NCBI GenBank assembly: GCA_050251195.1
Contig: JBFWNG010000015.1
Coordinates: 12,722 to 76,721 of the forward strand
Direction of reading: 5' to 3'
Origin: JBFWNG01 sp050251195
GTDB lineage: Bacteria; Bdellovibrionota_B; Oligoflexia; Oligoflexales; Oligoflexaceae
Length of the DNA: 64,000 nucleotides
Shown here in pieces: positions 1 to 9,005 of the stretch. Each line of letters opens with the position of its first letter. The first letter of the stretch is position 1. Under the pieces are notes generated by a model. The model made no database searches. It saw nothing but the letters and a program-made list of their open reading frames with translations, and had not been told where the DNA came from. Position numbers and translations under genes: made by a program.

Positions 1-723
1 GTGGCCTGGTTTAAGCCAAGCCTCTTGCCTCCTCTCAAAGAAGAAAGTACCTACAAAGGAACTCGCATGGACCTTTGGATGGCTTTTATACCGCCTCTTC
101 TCCTTATAATCGTTGTCCTCGGAGCAATTCTTATCGGTATCGCATCACCGACGGAAGCAGCGTCATGCGGATCAGTGGGCGCATTACTCATTGCGTTCAT
201 GAAAAAGAAGTTAAATAAAGATCTTCTTAAATATTCTTCTCAAGAGACCGCCAAAATTACAGCCATGGTGTTTCTCATTCTTTTCGGTGCGCAGTTTTTC
301 GGAATGACATTCCGGGGACTATCCGGTGATGTCACCATTGAACATATTATTTTTAGTTTTGAAGTTAGCCCGAACATCATTCTGTTCTCGCTGATGATGC
401 TTCTTTTCTTCCTTGGTTTTTTCCTCGATTTTATGGAAATCTGTTTTATTGTCGTTCCCATAGTGCTCCCGATCATGCTCAAACTCGGCTTCAACCCATT
501 GTGGCTTGCCGTCGTTATCGCCATGAACTTGCAAACTTCCTTCTTAACCCCTCCTTTTGGATTTGCCTTGTTTTATCTCAAAGGAAGCGCACCTCCTGGA
601 TTTAAGACGACGACGCTTTACCAAGGGGTTATTCCGTTTATTTTGCTTCAGCTGATTGGTTTGCTTTTGGTTATCATGTTTCCCCAACTCGTACTTTGGT
701 TACCCAAGGTTATGGGATCCTGA
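1..723 (+). CDS. dctM: TRAP transporter large permease (DctM), 3' part
   Basis: C-terminal part of the 12-helix DctM subunit of a tripartite ATP-independent periplasmic transporter, which imports organic acids with Na+ using a periplasmic binding protein. Visible are several long hydrophobic helices, the family-typical segment GIASPTEAA (about residues 46-54), and a hydrophobic stretch with FFLDFMEICFIVVPI around residues 140-155. DctM is usually about 425 residues or more, so the first base of the window lies inside the gene and the GTG at base 1 is probably not a start. The partner genes (DctP, DctQ) would lie to the left. Substrate cannot be told from this fragment. Confidence 0.9.
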   Translation: MAWFKPSLLPPLKEESTYKGTRMDLWMAFIPPLLLIIVVLGAILIGIASPTEAASCGSVGALLIAFMKKKLNKDLLKYSSQETAKITAMVFLILFGAQFFGMTFRGLSGDVTIEHIIFSFEVSPNIILFSLMMLLFFLGFFLDFMEICFIVVPIVLPIMLKLGFNPLWLAVVIAMNLQTSFLTPPFGFALFYLKGSAPPGFKTTTLYQGVIPFILLQLIGLLLVIMFPQLVLWLPKVMGS

Positions 724-743
724 TCGTTCGCCTTGAGGATCCC
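714..743 (+). terminator. hairpin at the end of dctM
   Basis: An 8-bp perfect stem (GGGATCCT at 714-721 with AGGATCCC at 736-743) with a 14-base loop starts inside the last codons and includes the stop. No T-run follows, so it may be a weak or Rho-assisted terminator, or only an RNA end-stabilising hairpin. Confidence 0.35.
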
Positions 744-769
744 ACGACATTTGGTGGCCCTTTGAGACA

Positions 770-1894
770 TTAGGGAGAAATCGGGTTTTTCACGTAATTA
801 ATGTTCATGTCTAGGATGTAGTCTTCGCCTCTTGTACAGTCTTCATCGTCGCCGCCGCCAACGACAATGAAGTCGAATTTGAAACTAGGCTTGCCAATCA
901 GGTTTAGGGATATTGGCGCGATGTTTGCGCTCGACAGCGCTACCTTGAACGTTCCGAGGTTCAGCCTGGGAGAAAAATCACACTTGTCCGGTCCGCCAAG
1001 ACAATATTTGTCGAAGGGTAGGGAGTGTGGTTGATCGATAATTTTGTTCCAATCCCATACGTACAATTCTCCCTCCTTAGTGAGGTTAGGAAGAACCTGA
1101 GCTAACTCAGTCGCAACGACATAGTTTTCCATTACAAAAAACAGTTCGTCCGTATGCGATAAATTGGTTGCCGGGGTATCAAGTGACACGTCGCATAAAA
1201 TCATATCAGATGAAAGTGGCACAACCACGGTGTCCAACTCTCTCGCGGCTATAGGTCCTCCCATTCCGCTTTTCGGTTTGTTGGGGGCAACCCCATAGGT
1301 ACATCCGCCGGTGTTTGCAGGGAATGTAATCTTTGTCTTCATATTCAGCGGCGCGGCTTTCGCGCACATGTCTTGAATTAATGCAGCTGTGATGGTGGGG
1401 TCCGATTTAGGAAGAGGCAGGTCTCCGTCTATTTTGACGGTAAAAATATTCGACTCGCCAGTTGGAACGTACAGGAATTCAACTTTCACTGATGCGCCGG
1501 CAATCTTGTCAGTCGCAAGGGTTAAGATCCAGTGCCAAGCATCTTCCGAAACTTGCTCAATTCCCATTGCTCCGATCAAAACGTCGAGAGAGTCGTATGC
1601 GGTTACGGTCACTTCAAATTCATCGGAAAAACTGGCGTCATTGCCTTCGGGGTCAAAAATGCGACAATCAACCTTGGTTTCACCAGATCCGGCAGACTTT
1701 TGTGAAGTGTCCGTCGAACAAACCAAATAGGATCCTGCTACCATTGCCGGTTCATCCGCTTGTTGAGCGGAATCAGCGGTCTCGTCGCTGGCCTCGGCAG
1801 GTTTGTCATCATCCTTGAAACTCGAAAGTGGCTCACAAGCAAAGAGCAACAAAGAAGGCAAAAGCATAATGATCTTCACAAAAGCCCCCAGCAT
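770..1894 (-). CDS. hypothetical lipoprotein, 374 aa
   Basis: Signal peptide type II: a hydrophobic stretch ends in LLLFAC with the lipid cysteine at residue 20, followed by a Ser/Asp/Glu/Ala-rich linker (about 21-50). The remainder looks like beta-sandwich (Ig-like) sequence with scattered cysteines, and I recognise no family. The ATG at 1894 lacks a ribosome binding site. An in-frame GTG at 1879 (protein beginning VKIIMLLP) has a G-rich stretch just upstream and gives a more normal signal peptide, so the true start may be there. It is convergent with dctM. Envelope location is inferred; function unknown. Confidence 0.7.
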   Translation of the reverse strand: MLGAFVKIIMLLPSLLLFACEPLSSFKDDDKPAEASDETADSAQQADEPAMVAGSYLVCSTDTSQKSAGSGETKVDCRIFDPEGNDASFSDEFEVTVTAYDSLDVLIGAMGIEQVSEDAWHWILTLATDKIAGASVKVEFLYVPTGESNIFTVKIDGDLPLPKSDPTITAALIQDMCAKAAPLNMKTKITFPANTGGCTYGVAPNKPKSGMGGPIAARELDTVVVPLSSDMILCDVSLDTPATNLSHTDELFFVMENYVVATELAQVLPNLTKEGELYVWDWNKIIDQPHSLPFDKYCLGGPDKCDFSPRLNLGTFKVALSSANIAPISLNLIGKPSFKFDFIVVGGGDDEDCTRGEDYILDMNINYVKNPISP

Positions 1895-2017
1895 TGTTTG
1901 GTTATTGCTGATAGGAATCTTATCGGCTCCCAGACGGGCTTTCCTGAGACAGTGTAAAAAGCGCCTAAAAATTTAGTAATAACAGGTGTTTATACATTGG
2001 TTCTCTGGGCAGAATTA

Positions 2018-3019
2018 TTATTCTTCTAATCCGCCCGAGTCGTCACCGGTAGTGCCGGTGGTTCCAGAATCGCTGGGCGCGGGTGCGGTTGTGCTGTTAC
2101 CATTTGTTGACGGAGTCGGCGACGGTGTGGTGGGAGCGACTGATTCTCCGCTGCTGCCGAAGGTTCCCGATGCTTGTGCGCCTTTGTTATTTGTTGCCGT
2201 CCACGTTGGGGGCGTTGTTGCGCCGGTATACGTCAAGGTTCCCGTCCAATTGTTAAAAGTAAAAGTCGCGTTTCCGCCCGAGAAGTACAGATCCGATCCA
2301 TTTGCTCTGGTGGCGTTAATACTGATTTTACTTTTGACGGCGTATCGGTCAATGGAACCGTTTCCTGATGAATGACTTGTGTCTGCGGATGTCAATTCGC
2401 AGATCTTTTGTGTCGAAGAGAAATCGCATGTTTCTGTCTCGGTCGAGTGCGACTCTCCACTATAAGATTCTGCTAGGTTTTTTTCGACACTTGTTCTTTC
2501 TACAGTGAAGGATGACTTTGAACCTGGACCGCAAGTGTTAAAAGTCTCGTCAGGCATGTCTTCGAGAGCTTTGCCATTGTATTGAGACAAATCTAATCCC
2601 GCACAGGAAATTTTGGCAACGGTTTCAAACGTCAAAGTGCGAGTCGTTTGGTCACTGTCCGTGCATGTGTATGTGAGAGGCCAAGTGTAGGACATTTCAG
2701 CTGCCGTAGCTACAAGAGTAGGCGGTTTCTGTGTGTCCACATAGGCCTCCAGGCAATTCTGGTTTGAAGCAGGGGATTGGAGGCCAAATCCATGGAGCCG
2801 CCAGCTTCTTACGGTTTGTGACGACACCAAAGATAGAGCTGTCTCCTGAGGTTCCTTCGAATAGAATGATGATTCATCATTAATCGCCGCAATGAGCCCC
2901 TTCTTGGTAATAGAGAATGAACCACCTTCATCATCCGATTTTGAGCTGGAATCATCAATTTTCTTGCAGTTAACAGAAAGGATTCCAAGAATCAGTATTC
3001 CGATATACTGTTGCAACAT
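2018..3019 (-). CDS. hypothetical lipoprotein, paralog of the upstream gene
   Basis: 333 aa. The ATG at 3019 is chosen because it lies one base after the stop of the upstream gene, has GAGGAAG upstream, and starts a clear signal peptide ending LSVNC (Cys18). A longer reading frame upstream is only the shadow of the neighbour's repeat-coding end. The Asn before the lipid cysteine is atypical. The body is clearly homologous to the 3021-4022 product: shared blocks include YTCTD.DQTT, DLSQ.NGK.L.D.P, a WTGTL-like segment and PPTWTATN. The C-terminus is a low-complexity Ser/Thr/Pro/Gly tail ending GGLEE. The two genes form a tandem duplicate operon. Function unknown. Confidence 0.75.
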   Translation of the reverse strand: MLQQYIGILILGILSVNCKKIDDSSSKSDDEGGSFSITKKGLIAAINDESSFYSKEPQETALSLVSSQTVRSWRLHGFGLQSPASNQNCLEAYVDTQKPPTLVATAAEMSYTWPLTYTCTDSDQTTRTLTFETVAKISCAGLDLSQYNGKALEDMPDETFNTCGPGSKSSFTVERTSVEKNLAESYSGESHSTETETCDFSSTQKICELTSADTSHSSGNGSIDRYAVKSKISINATRANGSDLYFSGGNATFTFNNWTGTLTYTGATTPPTWTATNNKGAQASGTFGSSGESVAPTTPSPTPSTNGNSTTAPAPSDSGTTGTTGDDSGGLEE

Positions 3020-3020
3020 A

Positions 3021-4022
3021 TTATTCTTCCTCCCCGCTTCCCGTTTCTGCAGGAGCTGTGCTGGTTCCATTCGCTGGTGCAGTCGTTGTGTTACCGGTCG
3101 TAGGTGCAGGCGCAGTGTTACCGGTCGCAGGTGCAGGCGCTGTATTACCTGCGTTAGCATTGCCACTTGGTAAGGCTGGCGAATTGGCGCTCTTTCCGTA
3201 TGTCCCGGACGCTGCTGTGCCGTTACCATTCGTGGCCGTCCATGTTGGTGGATTAGTAGCGCCAGCAAACTGCAGTGTTCCCTTCCAGTTGTTCATTTGG
3301 AAGTCCGCCGTGCCCGAAGAAAAGTACATGTCAGTTGGGGAAGATCGTGTGGCGTTCACATGGAGAACATAATGCTCATTGGTCAGAGATGTGCCACCCA
3401 TTCCATACGTTTTATTTCCTTTGGAGTGTTGTTTGTCGCACTTCCTCATAGTTGGAGAGAAGGTGCAGGTTTTTTGACTGTCATTATTGGCAGTGATCCT
3501 TGTATCCTCTGGAGCATTGGCTATGGTGTAGTTCCAATTTGTTGTGGATGTTAGAGTGGAGCCTTCGCCACAAGCGTTGTAGGCATCGAAGGGAATATCT
3601 TTTAACTCCTTGCCGTTGTGTTGGGAGAGATCGCCCCCGACGCAGGTTACCTTTAGGTCAAAGTTAAGGGTGTAGGTATGGGTTGTTTGATCTGGATCTG
3701 TACAAGTATAGGAAGGCATGTTTTGGGTTACAGATAAATTCCCACCTTGAGCGACCGCCCCGATCTTTTGTTGTGTTTTAGTATATGCTTGCAAACAATT
3801 ATCTTGAGAGGCCTCTTGGAGGCCGAATTCGGATGCTGTGGTCGATGCCAACCCCATAGTTATAGGAAGGCCGGAGAAAAAAAGTGCTTCGTCCGATATA
3901 GCATCAGCGAGCTGGACTTTGGAGATAGGTATCACATTCGCTCCATCGCTCGATTTCGTCTCGGATGAGTCTATTTGGTTGCAGGCGCCAATGATAAACA
4001 TGCAGGCAAAAACCCGTACCAT
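3021..4022 (-). CDS. hypothetical lipoprotein, first of a tandem paralog pair
   Basis: 333 aa with lipobox IIGAC (Cys14). A globular domain with paired cysteines occupies about residues 35-270. It is followed by a Pro/Ala/Thr tail built of short repeats of the form NTAPAPATG and ending GSGEEE, which probably extends the protein from the outer membrane surface. Its stop is one base before the next gene's ATG, so the two are co-transcribed. The upstream region 4023-4202 is AT-rich and should hold the promoter, but I see no convincing boxes. No family recognised. Confidence 0.75.
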   Translation of the reverse strand: MVRVFACMFIIGACNQIDSSETKSSDGANVIPISKVQLADAISDEALFFSGLPITMGLASTTASEFGLQEASQDNCLQAYTKTQQKIGAVAQGGNLSVTQNMPSYTCTDPDQTTHTYTLNFDLKVTCVGGDLSQHNGKELKDIPFDAYNACGEGSTLTSTTNWNYTIANAPEDTRITANNDSQKTCTFSPTMRKCDKQHSKGNKTYGMGGTSLTNEHYVLHVNATRSSPTDMYFSSGTADFQMNNWKGTLQFAGATNPPTWTATNGNGTAASGTYGKSANSPALPSGNANAGNTAPAPATGNTAPAPTTGNTTTAPANGTSTAPAETGSGEEE

Positions 4023-4202
4023 GCTGTTTCCTTTTGAAAATTATATTCTTCGTTATCGGTATTTCATAGGAACGCTATAGGCAAAACTGCACGAAAGGGG
4101 CAGCTATGGATTTATACAAAAAAATCACTTTTCTCTATCGTTAGGCTTACTTGGCATTAATGCCCCCGCGCATCCCCCTCTAGCTGCGGGATAGCGGAGC
4201 TC

Positions 4203-5774
4203 TTACCAACTTGTCACGGATCCGTTTTCATCGAACTCGATCACTGCCTCATCCCTGAACTCATGGAACGCGCCGTCGGTTCCACGAAGTTCTATTCGAC
4301 CGCCTTCAGGATAGGTCATGAACTTGGCGTTTTTCACCTGACCATTGGGATAGAACGGCCCGCAGGCATCGTTTGACCGAAAACTTTTGCTATCGATGGT
4401 AATATTTTCCCAACGTCCGTCGATAGAGTCGACCCTCCCATCGTCAGCAAAGGAGATGCTTTTCATATTTTCGCAATCATAGCGGCATGTGACATAATGC
4501 TCTTTTCCCGACAAGACAATCGATTTTACATTTCCGCTTTCATAATATTCTATGGAATTCAAATCAAGGTCAGCGCCGGGGATATACGCTAGTCCTTTGG
4601 CGCAGGCTTCCTCCGCCCAAGTTTCAGTGCTTATACCTTCTGGCTTTCCCCTCAGCAAAAAACTATACCCCAATTCATCCTTGCTGAGGGGAGCATTTTT
4701 CCAAATCGGCATTTGCTCAAACATTTCCTTATCGTGAACTAGACCGAATCTGTTCGATTCAATTTTTCTTAGCTTTCCAGATTTGTAAAAGGCAAGATTT
4801 GGGATTGTCTCTAGGTCTTTCGGATCCGTATCACTGAAGATTCCAAGCAAATGCTTCATTTTCGGATGCCATACCAACGATCCGAAGACATCACGCACGT
4901 CATCACCAAGGTGAATCTTCATTGGAAAAAAAATGGGGGTTGCAGACGCTATGCTGCCGTCAGTATCTCTTTTAATCGACGTGCCATCGATGGTCGTTCC
5001 GTCCATTTTAACAACTGGAGGAATACCCATCACGTCTCTAATGAATTCGAAATACTCCTTCTCACTCATCTTTTTGACCTGCTTAGAAGCTAGAAGTGCA
5101 ACAAAATGCCGAACTTCGAGAGAGTTCTCATGTCCTAGTGGTCTAAATTCTCTATATATAATTTCGTGCAACGCAGTGGCCGCTTGGCTGTCTGAATTGA
5201 GACGATCCCAAAGTTCCTTCTTTATTCTATAATGCACACCAGTAGTCACCTGCATTTGATACGCCAACTGATCAATCCAACATCGTACCTCTCCTGGAGG
5301 AAGATTATTGGGGTCTTCGCCCGGTCCGAGAACTTTCGCCGGCAATCCCGCCGGCGAACCTGAATCAGGCACATCGATCGAAAGATTTTCCTCAAGCTTC
5401 ATTTCGCCGCCATCGACGAATTTCAGGAGCCAATCTCGATATCGATCATAGCGCTCTTGATCGAATTCCTTTATTTGGCTAATTGCATTGAGCGCTTTAG
5501 CAAGATACTCTGGCTCGCCCGAGGACACCTGTTCGAAATTCCAAGGCGGCAGATGGTACAGAGCTAGAGATTCATATAAGTCAAGAAGCACGATATCCTT
5601 TCCACCCATGGAATCGAATGGCTTCGTACAGCGAACTACATCGCCACCTTGCCCAACATCAACTCCCAATAGCTCGGATCCGCCGCTGGCTAATGTTTTG
5701 CACGAGGTAGTAATTACTTGAGCAATAACAAGGCTGATTATTTTGAAGAAATTTTTATGTCTGAACTTTTTCAT
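4203..5774 (-). CDS. hypothetical lipoprotein with MORN-like C-terminal part
   Basis: 523 aa. The signal peptide ends VITTSC (Cys25). Shortly after comes GQGGDVVRC, a motif I associate with a family of secreted proteins in Bdellovibrio-like bacteria (from memory, not searched). The N-terminal half (about 45-270) is helical. The C-terminal half has segments such as YYESGNVKSI and FYPNGQVKNAKF that resemble MORN/YwqK-type repeats. Its ATG overlaps the stop of the upstream regulator gene in a TAATG arrangement, so translation is probably coupled and the TIGR02147 protein may control it. Function unknown. Confidence 0.7.
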   Translation of the reverse strand: MKKFRHKNFFKIISLVIAQVITTSCKTLASGGSELLGVDVGQGGDVVRCTKPFDSMGGKDIVLLDLYESLALYHLPPWNFEQVSSGEPEYLAKALNAISQIKEFDQERYDRYRDWLLKFVDGGEMKLEENLSIDVPDSGSPAGLPAKVLGPGEDPNNLPPGEVRCWIDQLAYQMQVTTGVHYRIKKELWDRLNSDSQAATALHEIIYREFRPLGHENSLEVRHFVALLASKQVKKMSEKEYFEFIRDVMGIPPVVKMDGTTIDGTSIKRDTDGSIASATPIFFPMKIHLGDDVRDVFGSLVWHPKMKHLLGIFSDTDPKDLETIPNLAFYKSGKLRKIESNRFGLVHDKEMFEQMPIWKNAPLSKDELGYSFLLRGKPEGISTETWAEEACAKGLAYIPGADLDLNSIEYYESGNVKSIVLSGKEHYVTCRYDCENMKSISFADDGRVDSIDGRWENITIDSKSFRSNDACGPFYPNGQVKNAKFMTYPEGGRIELRGTDGAFHEFRDEAVIEFDENGSVTSW

Positions 5775-6568
5775 TATGTTTCCTTTTGGTCTAATCTAAC
5801 TAAGCAAACAGTCAGGTGATAAACGCCTTCCCTTTTTTTGCCTGATTCAAGCATTGCTACCATATCCTTTCTAAACTCAGCGATTTTTTTTCTACCTGAA
5901 GGCAACTTGTCTAAGTTCACTGCCATTGTGGTACCTGTGACCATTCGTTCCTCATGGTTCTCTTCCTCATCTAACATCTTTATAGCTCGCTGCAACATCC
6001 CTTTATGGAAAGACCTCAAAGCCAAAGACGGTATGTCCTTAAATTCAATATTCGGATTGGCTGTCACCATCGGGAAATTACCCCGCTTTTCAAGAAAGCC
6101 TAAACGAAAGAGTCTGTCTATCGCTAACTCCGTGGTAATAAGATCCAATCCTAACTTCTTCGCAATCCATTTTGGATCTGGTTTGAATGTATTAACCTTT
6201 GTTAGTTCCAGTATTCCAAAATGGAACCATTTGGCAAAAAAGTCATACAGATCTGGAGGGATTGCCGTGAAATGGAGTTCGTCTGGCATCTCCGCAATCT
6301 TAGCTTTTAGTTCTTCTCGCTTTGCGAGATCTTCCTCGTTGTCCAACTTTACAAGGTATATGAATTTTAGAGTCTTCTTTTCGCTCCAACGCAGTTTTTC
6401 AGCGATGGACATTCCCGCGTCTATACTCAATTTCCTCTGGTTGCGAAGAAGTCTGGTTAGGAAAGAAGGAGAAACACCAATATCCCGTGAGAACGCAGTC
6501 AAAGAATACGATTTGTTCTTCGCGGCGCGAGCAGCGATCTCTTCCTCAATAAGGATTCGAAAGTCCAT
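5774..6568 (-). CDS. TIGR02147/DUF4423 family regulator
   Basis: 264 aa. The N-terminus (about 1-60) reads as a Cro/C1-like helix-turn-helix with the family features SLTAFSRDIGVSPSFLTRLL and KLSIDAGMSIAEKL. A helical DUF4423 domain with a winged-helix-like middle part follows. Proteins of this family are abundant in Fibrobacter and Bdellovibrio-like bacteria and are thought to be transcription regulators; their ligands are unknown. It forms a one-base overlap operon with the downstream lipoprotein and is divergent to the lipoprotein at 6927. Confidence 0.85.
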   Translation of the reverse strand: MDFRILIEEEIAARAAKNKSYSLTAFSRDIGVSPSFLTRLLRNQRKLSIDAGMSIAEKLRWSEKKTLKFIYLVKLDNEEDLAKREELKAKIAEMPDELHFTAIPPDLYDFFAKWFHFGILELTKVNTFKPDPKWIAKKLGLDLITTELAIDRLFRLGFLEKRGNFPMVTANPNIEFKDIPSLALRSFHKGMLQRAIKMLDEEENHEERMVTGTTMAVNLDKLPSGRKKIAEFRKDMVAMLESGKKREGVYHLTVCLVRLDQKET

Positions 6569-6926
6569 AGATCATTCTTTTTGGGAATACCAAAATATTG
6601 TATCAAGAAAGGCGTAAGAAATTCAACAATATAGGCCATGACTCCGCTGGAACTGCCTCGTTACCCTGTCGCTAAGGAATGGAACACTGTCAAAAGCTTA
6701 GATAGGCGTTTTAACGAGCCAGGCGTCATCGTCGTCACACTGCAGGTCTGTGGCTTTGAATATTCGACCCCGTAAGTGGCCAAGAGGCTTCCACTTTTGC
6801 CACGTGGCAACGACTTCTCGGAGCCGTGCCAGAAAACGGCATTGGCGACAGCAAAACTTGCTACACTGAGTGCGCGCAGAACAAGCGCAAGGTTGAAGTC
6901 AAAATTCAAATAGAAAGGAAAACAAA
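6569..6926. other. intergenic region between divergent genes
   Basis: 358 bases without a convincing gene. A 45-codon open frame on the plus strand (6638-6775, beginning MTPLELPRYP) has no clear ribosome site and no family resemblance, so I do not call it a gene. The region holds a perfect 14-bp palindrome (6797-6810) and must contain the promoters of the TIGR02147 gene (leftward) and the lipoprotein at 6927 (rightward). Confidence 0.5.
6797..6810. promoter_or_regulatory. 14-bp perfect palindrome, candidate operator
   Basis: TTGCCACGTGGCAA is a perfect palindrome lying 116 bp upstream of the lipoprotein start at 6927 and 228 bp upstream of the divergent TIGR02147 gene. It could be an operator for a dimeric regulator. 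I found no second copy nearby, so this is a weak call. Confidence 0.3.
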
Positions 6927-7820
6927 ATGATGATTTCAAGAAGAAAACAATTAGCGTCTGTGTCTTTGTTGTTGGCAATGGTGGCGTGCGGAGAAGGAAA
7001 GAAACAAAACAGCTTCACGCAATCTGTTTCCGATGTTGAAAGCATGGAGCAACGAAGTGACGGCCGTTATGATGTAACATGCAGCGCAGGCTATTATGAA
7101 GTAGTCACTGCGGAAGAAGTACAAATGAATCAGGTTTGTCCAAGTCGTCCAGCAGAACCTACTTCCGGAAGCTACATTGCAAGAGGCGAGGATAGACAGC
7201 TTGAGATTTCGCACGATGTTTCAAACACGTTCGGCAAAGGTCTGTGGGAAGGTTATATGTCGTTCACATTAGAGACAGGAACTAGCTCTTATACAGAGAT
7301 TAGAGATGCATTGGGTGGTGTTTGGAAACCCAGTAGAGATAAAAAAATCGTATTCAGTCGTTTGGACTTGCCCGTTGTAATCGATGTGGACGGCTTTGCG
7401 CCGAGCGGTACATATGGTCATGTGAAGATATCAAACATCACATACGAGATTACAAAGGTAAATCCAATAACAGGGAATGAATTTCAGGGTCTAATGACAG
7501 GTCTGAACGGGTCGTCGCGACAGGTTGGTAGTATCGCCACTGACATTCCAGGGGTGAAGGTTTCTTTCCTAGCCAAACTTAGTTTGTTCGACAATTTTAC
7601 CAATGGCACAAGCTGCGGTCGCGTGCGAATTAAAGATAGAGATCAGAAAGAGGTCTTCTTAGATTCAGAACATTCAGTCCTGAATATTGATAGCATGATC
7701 GCACCATTGAGCATTTCTGCCTACCCCACATGTGAATCTACACGACTCGCAAACCCAGAAAGTTCTGACCGCGATTTCCACCTCACGATTCCGAAAATCC
7801 AAATAGGAGACCCGGTCTAA
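6927..7820 (+). CDS. hypothetical lipoprotein, 297 aa
   Basis: The signal peptide ends LAMVAC (Cys21), after a charged ISRRKQ start. AGAAAGGAAAA lies just upstream of the ATG. After a short linker the protein has a cysteine-containing segment (about 45-75), then beta-rich sequence with a few further cysteines near the C-terminus. No family recognised. It is a monocistronic gene followed by two strong hairpins, and is divergent to the TIGR02147 regulator at 5774-6568. Confidence 0.75.
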   Translation: MMISRRKQLASVSLLLAMVACGEGKKQNSFTQSVSDVESMEQRSDGRYDVTCSAGYYEVVTAEEVQMNQVCPSRPAEPTSGSYIARGEDRQLEISHDVSNTFGKGLWEGYMSFTLETGTSSYTEIRDALGGVWKPSRDKKIVFSRLDLPVVIDVDGFAPSGTYGHVKISNITYEITKVNPITGNEFQGLMTGLNGSSRQVGSIATDIPGVKVSFLAKLSLFDNFTNGTSCGRVRIKDRDQKEVFLDSEHSVLNIDSMIAPLSISAYPTCESTRLANPESSDRDFHLTIPKIQIGDPV

Positions 7821-7843
7821 GTAACGTTTTGCTGCTCGATAAG

Positions 7844-7872
7844 GAAAGCGCAACTTAGGAAGCGCTTTCTTT
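7844..7872 (+). terminator. rho-independent terminator
   Basis: Stem GAAAGCGC (7844-7851) with GCGCTTTC (7862-7869), 10-base loop, followed by TTT. It lies 24 bases after the stop of the lipoprotein gene at 6927. Confidence 0.65.
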
Positions 7873-7875
7873 AGT

Positions 7876-7916
7876 ATAAACAGACGCCTCGGGCAGATCC
7901 CGAGGCGTCTGTTTAT
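7876..7916. terminator. 18-bp perfect hairpin, probable bidirectional terminator
   Basis: A perfect 18-bp stem (7876-7893 with 7899-7916) and a 5-base loop, beginning ATAAACAGACGCC and mirrored at the other side. A/T-rich ends on both arms let it act for the rightward gene at 6927 and the leftward gene at 8068. Confidence 0.8.
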
Positions 7917-8067
7917 CAACTTCTGCGCGAGCTGAGTCTTTACCTGGTTGAGCAGCATTCTGCGTTAGACCATAGGTAGTCACGAGACTGGAAATTCTTT
8001 GAATGAGGTCTGATTTCGTCTACCAAAGACTATTTTCAGTCATCCAACCGAAAAATAGTCATCAACA

Positions 8068-8820
8068 TCAGTTTTCAAGAAAGCCAGCCGTCTCCCAGTC
8101 CTGCAATTTTTTCACGAGAGCTTCTTTGTCAATTGACCGGCTAGCGCTTTTCGGCGGCATTTTCCCGTCTTCGATCTCGCCTAAAACTTTTTCAAATCTG
8201 CTTTTCGTATCGGCATAGTCGACTTCGTATTCTTTGGCTTCCTTGCCGCCAGAACCGTGGCAATCTCCGCCCCCGCACCCACTATCGAGGTCAGAGCGAA
8301 GGCTGGCAGTGAAGCTGACTGTGCCGGTATTTTGATTGTTGTTGTTGATGTCGCCATTGTTTTGGGAATTGGTGTTGGTATTATATCCCGTGTTGTTTGT
8401 GTTGTTGGTTTGCTGAGTCCCGATTTGAGTTTGAAGAAAGCCCCCATCGCGCCATTTTTTAAGATCAGCAATTTGGGTCGCGCTAAGTGCCACTTTGTCG
8501 GTAGCTGTTACAGGAGGCATTCTCTTGGTGAGACCGTCAACTGTTCCTAGCATCTTGTCAAAATTGCTTTTGACGCCGTCATAGGACGTCTGAAGACCAG
8601 ATTTTAATTCCGTCGAGCTGTGACACGCCGCGCCTTCGCACGAAGCGACAAACATGGACTTGATGTTCGGATCCCAAGCCACCGCCACATTGCTCGTTTG
8701 ATTTGCCCCTTGCGGATTTGGGGTCCTGTAGCGCTCCGTGCTCGCTTCCTCTTTGCATTTTATGGACAGCGCAGAGACACCTAAAACTAGACTTAAAGAC
8801 AGAATCTTGGTGTTTAACAT
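8068..8820 (-). CDS. lipoprotein with two CX4CH haem-like domains
   Basis: 250 aa. A signal peptide precedes Cys22 (LSIKC, with an unusual Lys before the cysteine). Two homologous domains are joined by an Asn/Thr-rich linker (about 133-167). Each has a C-X4-C-H motif (Cys61/Cys66/His67 and Cys182/Cys187/His188), followed 33-34 residues later by MPP (Met101 and Met221), and each ends with a W-containing helix and GGFL or AGFL. In cytochrome c domains such a Met is the sixth haem ligand, so I infer a periplasm-facing dihaem electron carrier. The standard motif is CX2CH; CX4CH is known in some multihaem cytochromes. AAAAGGA precedes the ATG. Confidence 0.7.
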   Translation of the reverse strand: MLNTKILSLSLVLGVSALSIKCKEEASTERYRTPNPQGANQTSNVAVAWDPNIKSMFVASCEGAACHSSTELKSGLQTSYDGVKSNFDKMLGTVDGLTKRMPPVTATDKVALSATQIADLKKWRDGGFLQTQIGTQQTNNTNNTGYNTNTNSQNNGDINNNNQNTGTVSFTASLRSDLDSGCGGGDCHGSGGKEAKEYEVDYADTKSRFEKVLGEIEDGKMPPKSASRSIDKEALVKKLQDWETAGFLEN

Positions 8821-9005
8821 TTTATTCCTTTTTTACAGGTGCTTACGGCAAGAGCGGTCAGTGCGACCTCAACGTCACTAACGCGCACTCTTCGGCAAAA
8901 ACAGGATTTCCTTTAGCGAAATATGCTCTTTTTAAAGATTCTATCAAGAAACCGCGCGGTGGGAAAGTAAGGCGGACGCCATCTGCATCCCTCTCGATCG
9001 AATGT

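Noticed and set aside
1389..1818. Plus-strand frames inside the 770-1894 lipoprotein gene
   Set aside because: Antisense shadows; the minus strand has the signal peptide and lipobox.
3020..3268. N-terminal extension of the 2018-3019 gene with Arg/Gln/His-rich repeats
   Set aside because: It is the neighbour's Pro/Ala-Thr repeat region read in another frame; a good ribosome site and signal peptide start at 3019.
6638..6775. 45-codon frame MTPLELPRYP...
   Set aside because: No ribosome site, no recognisable family and no signal peptide; likely chance or relic.
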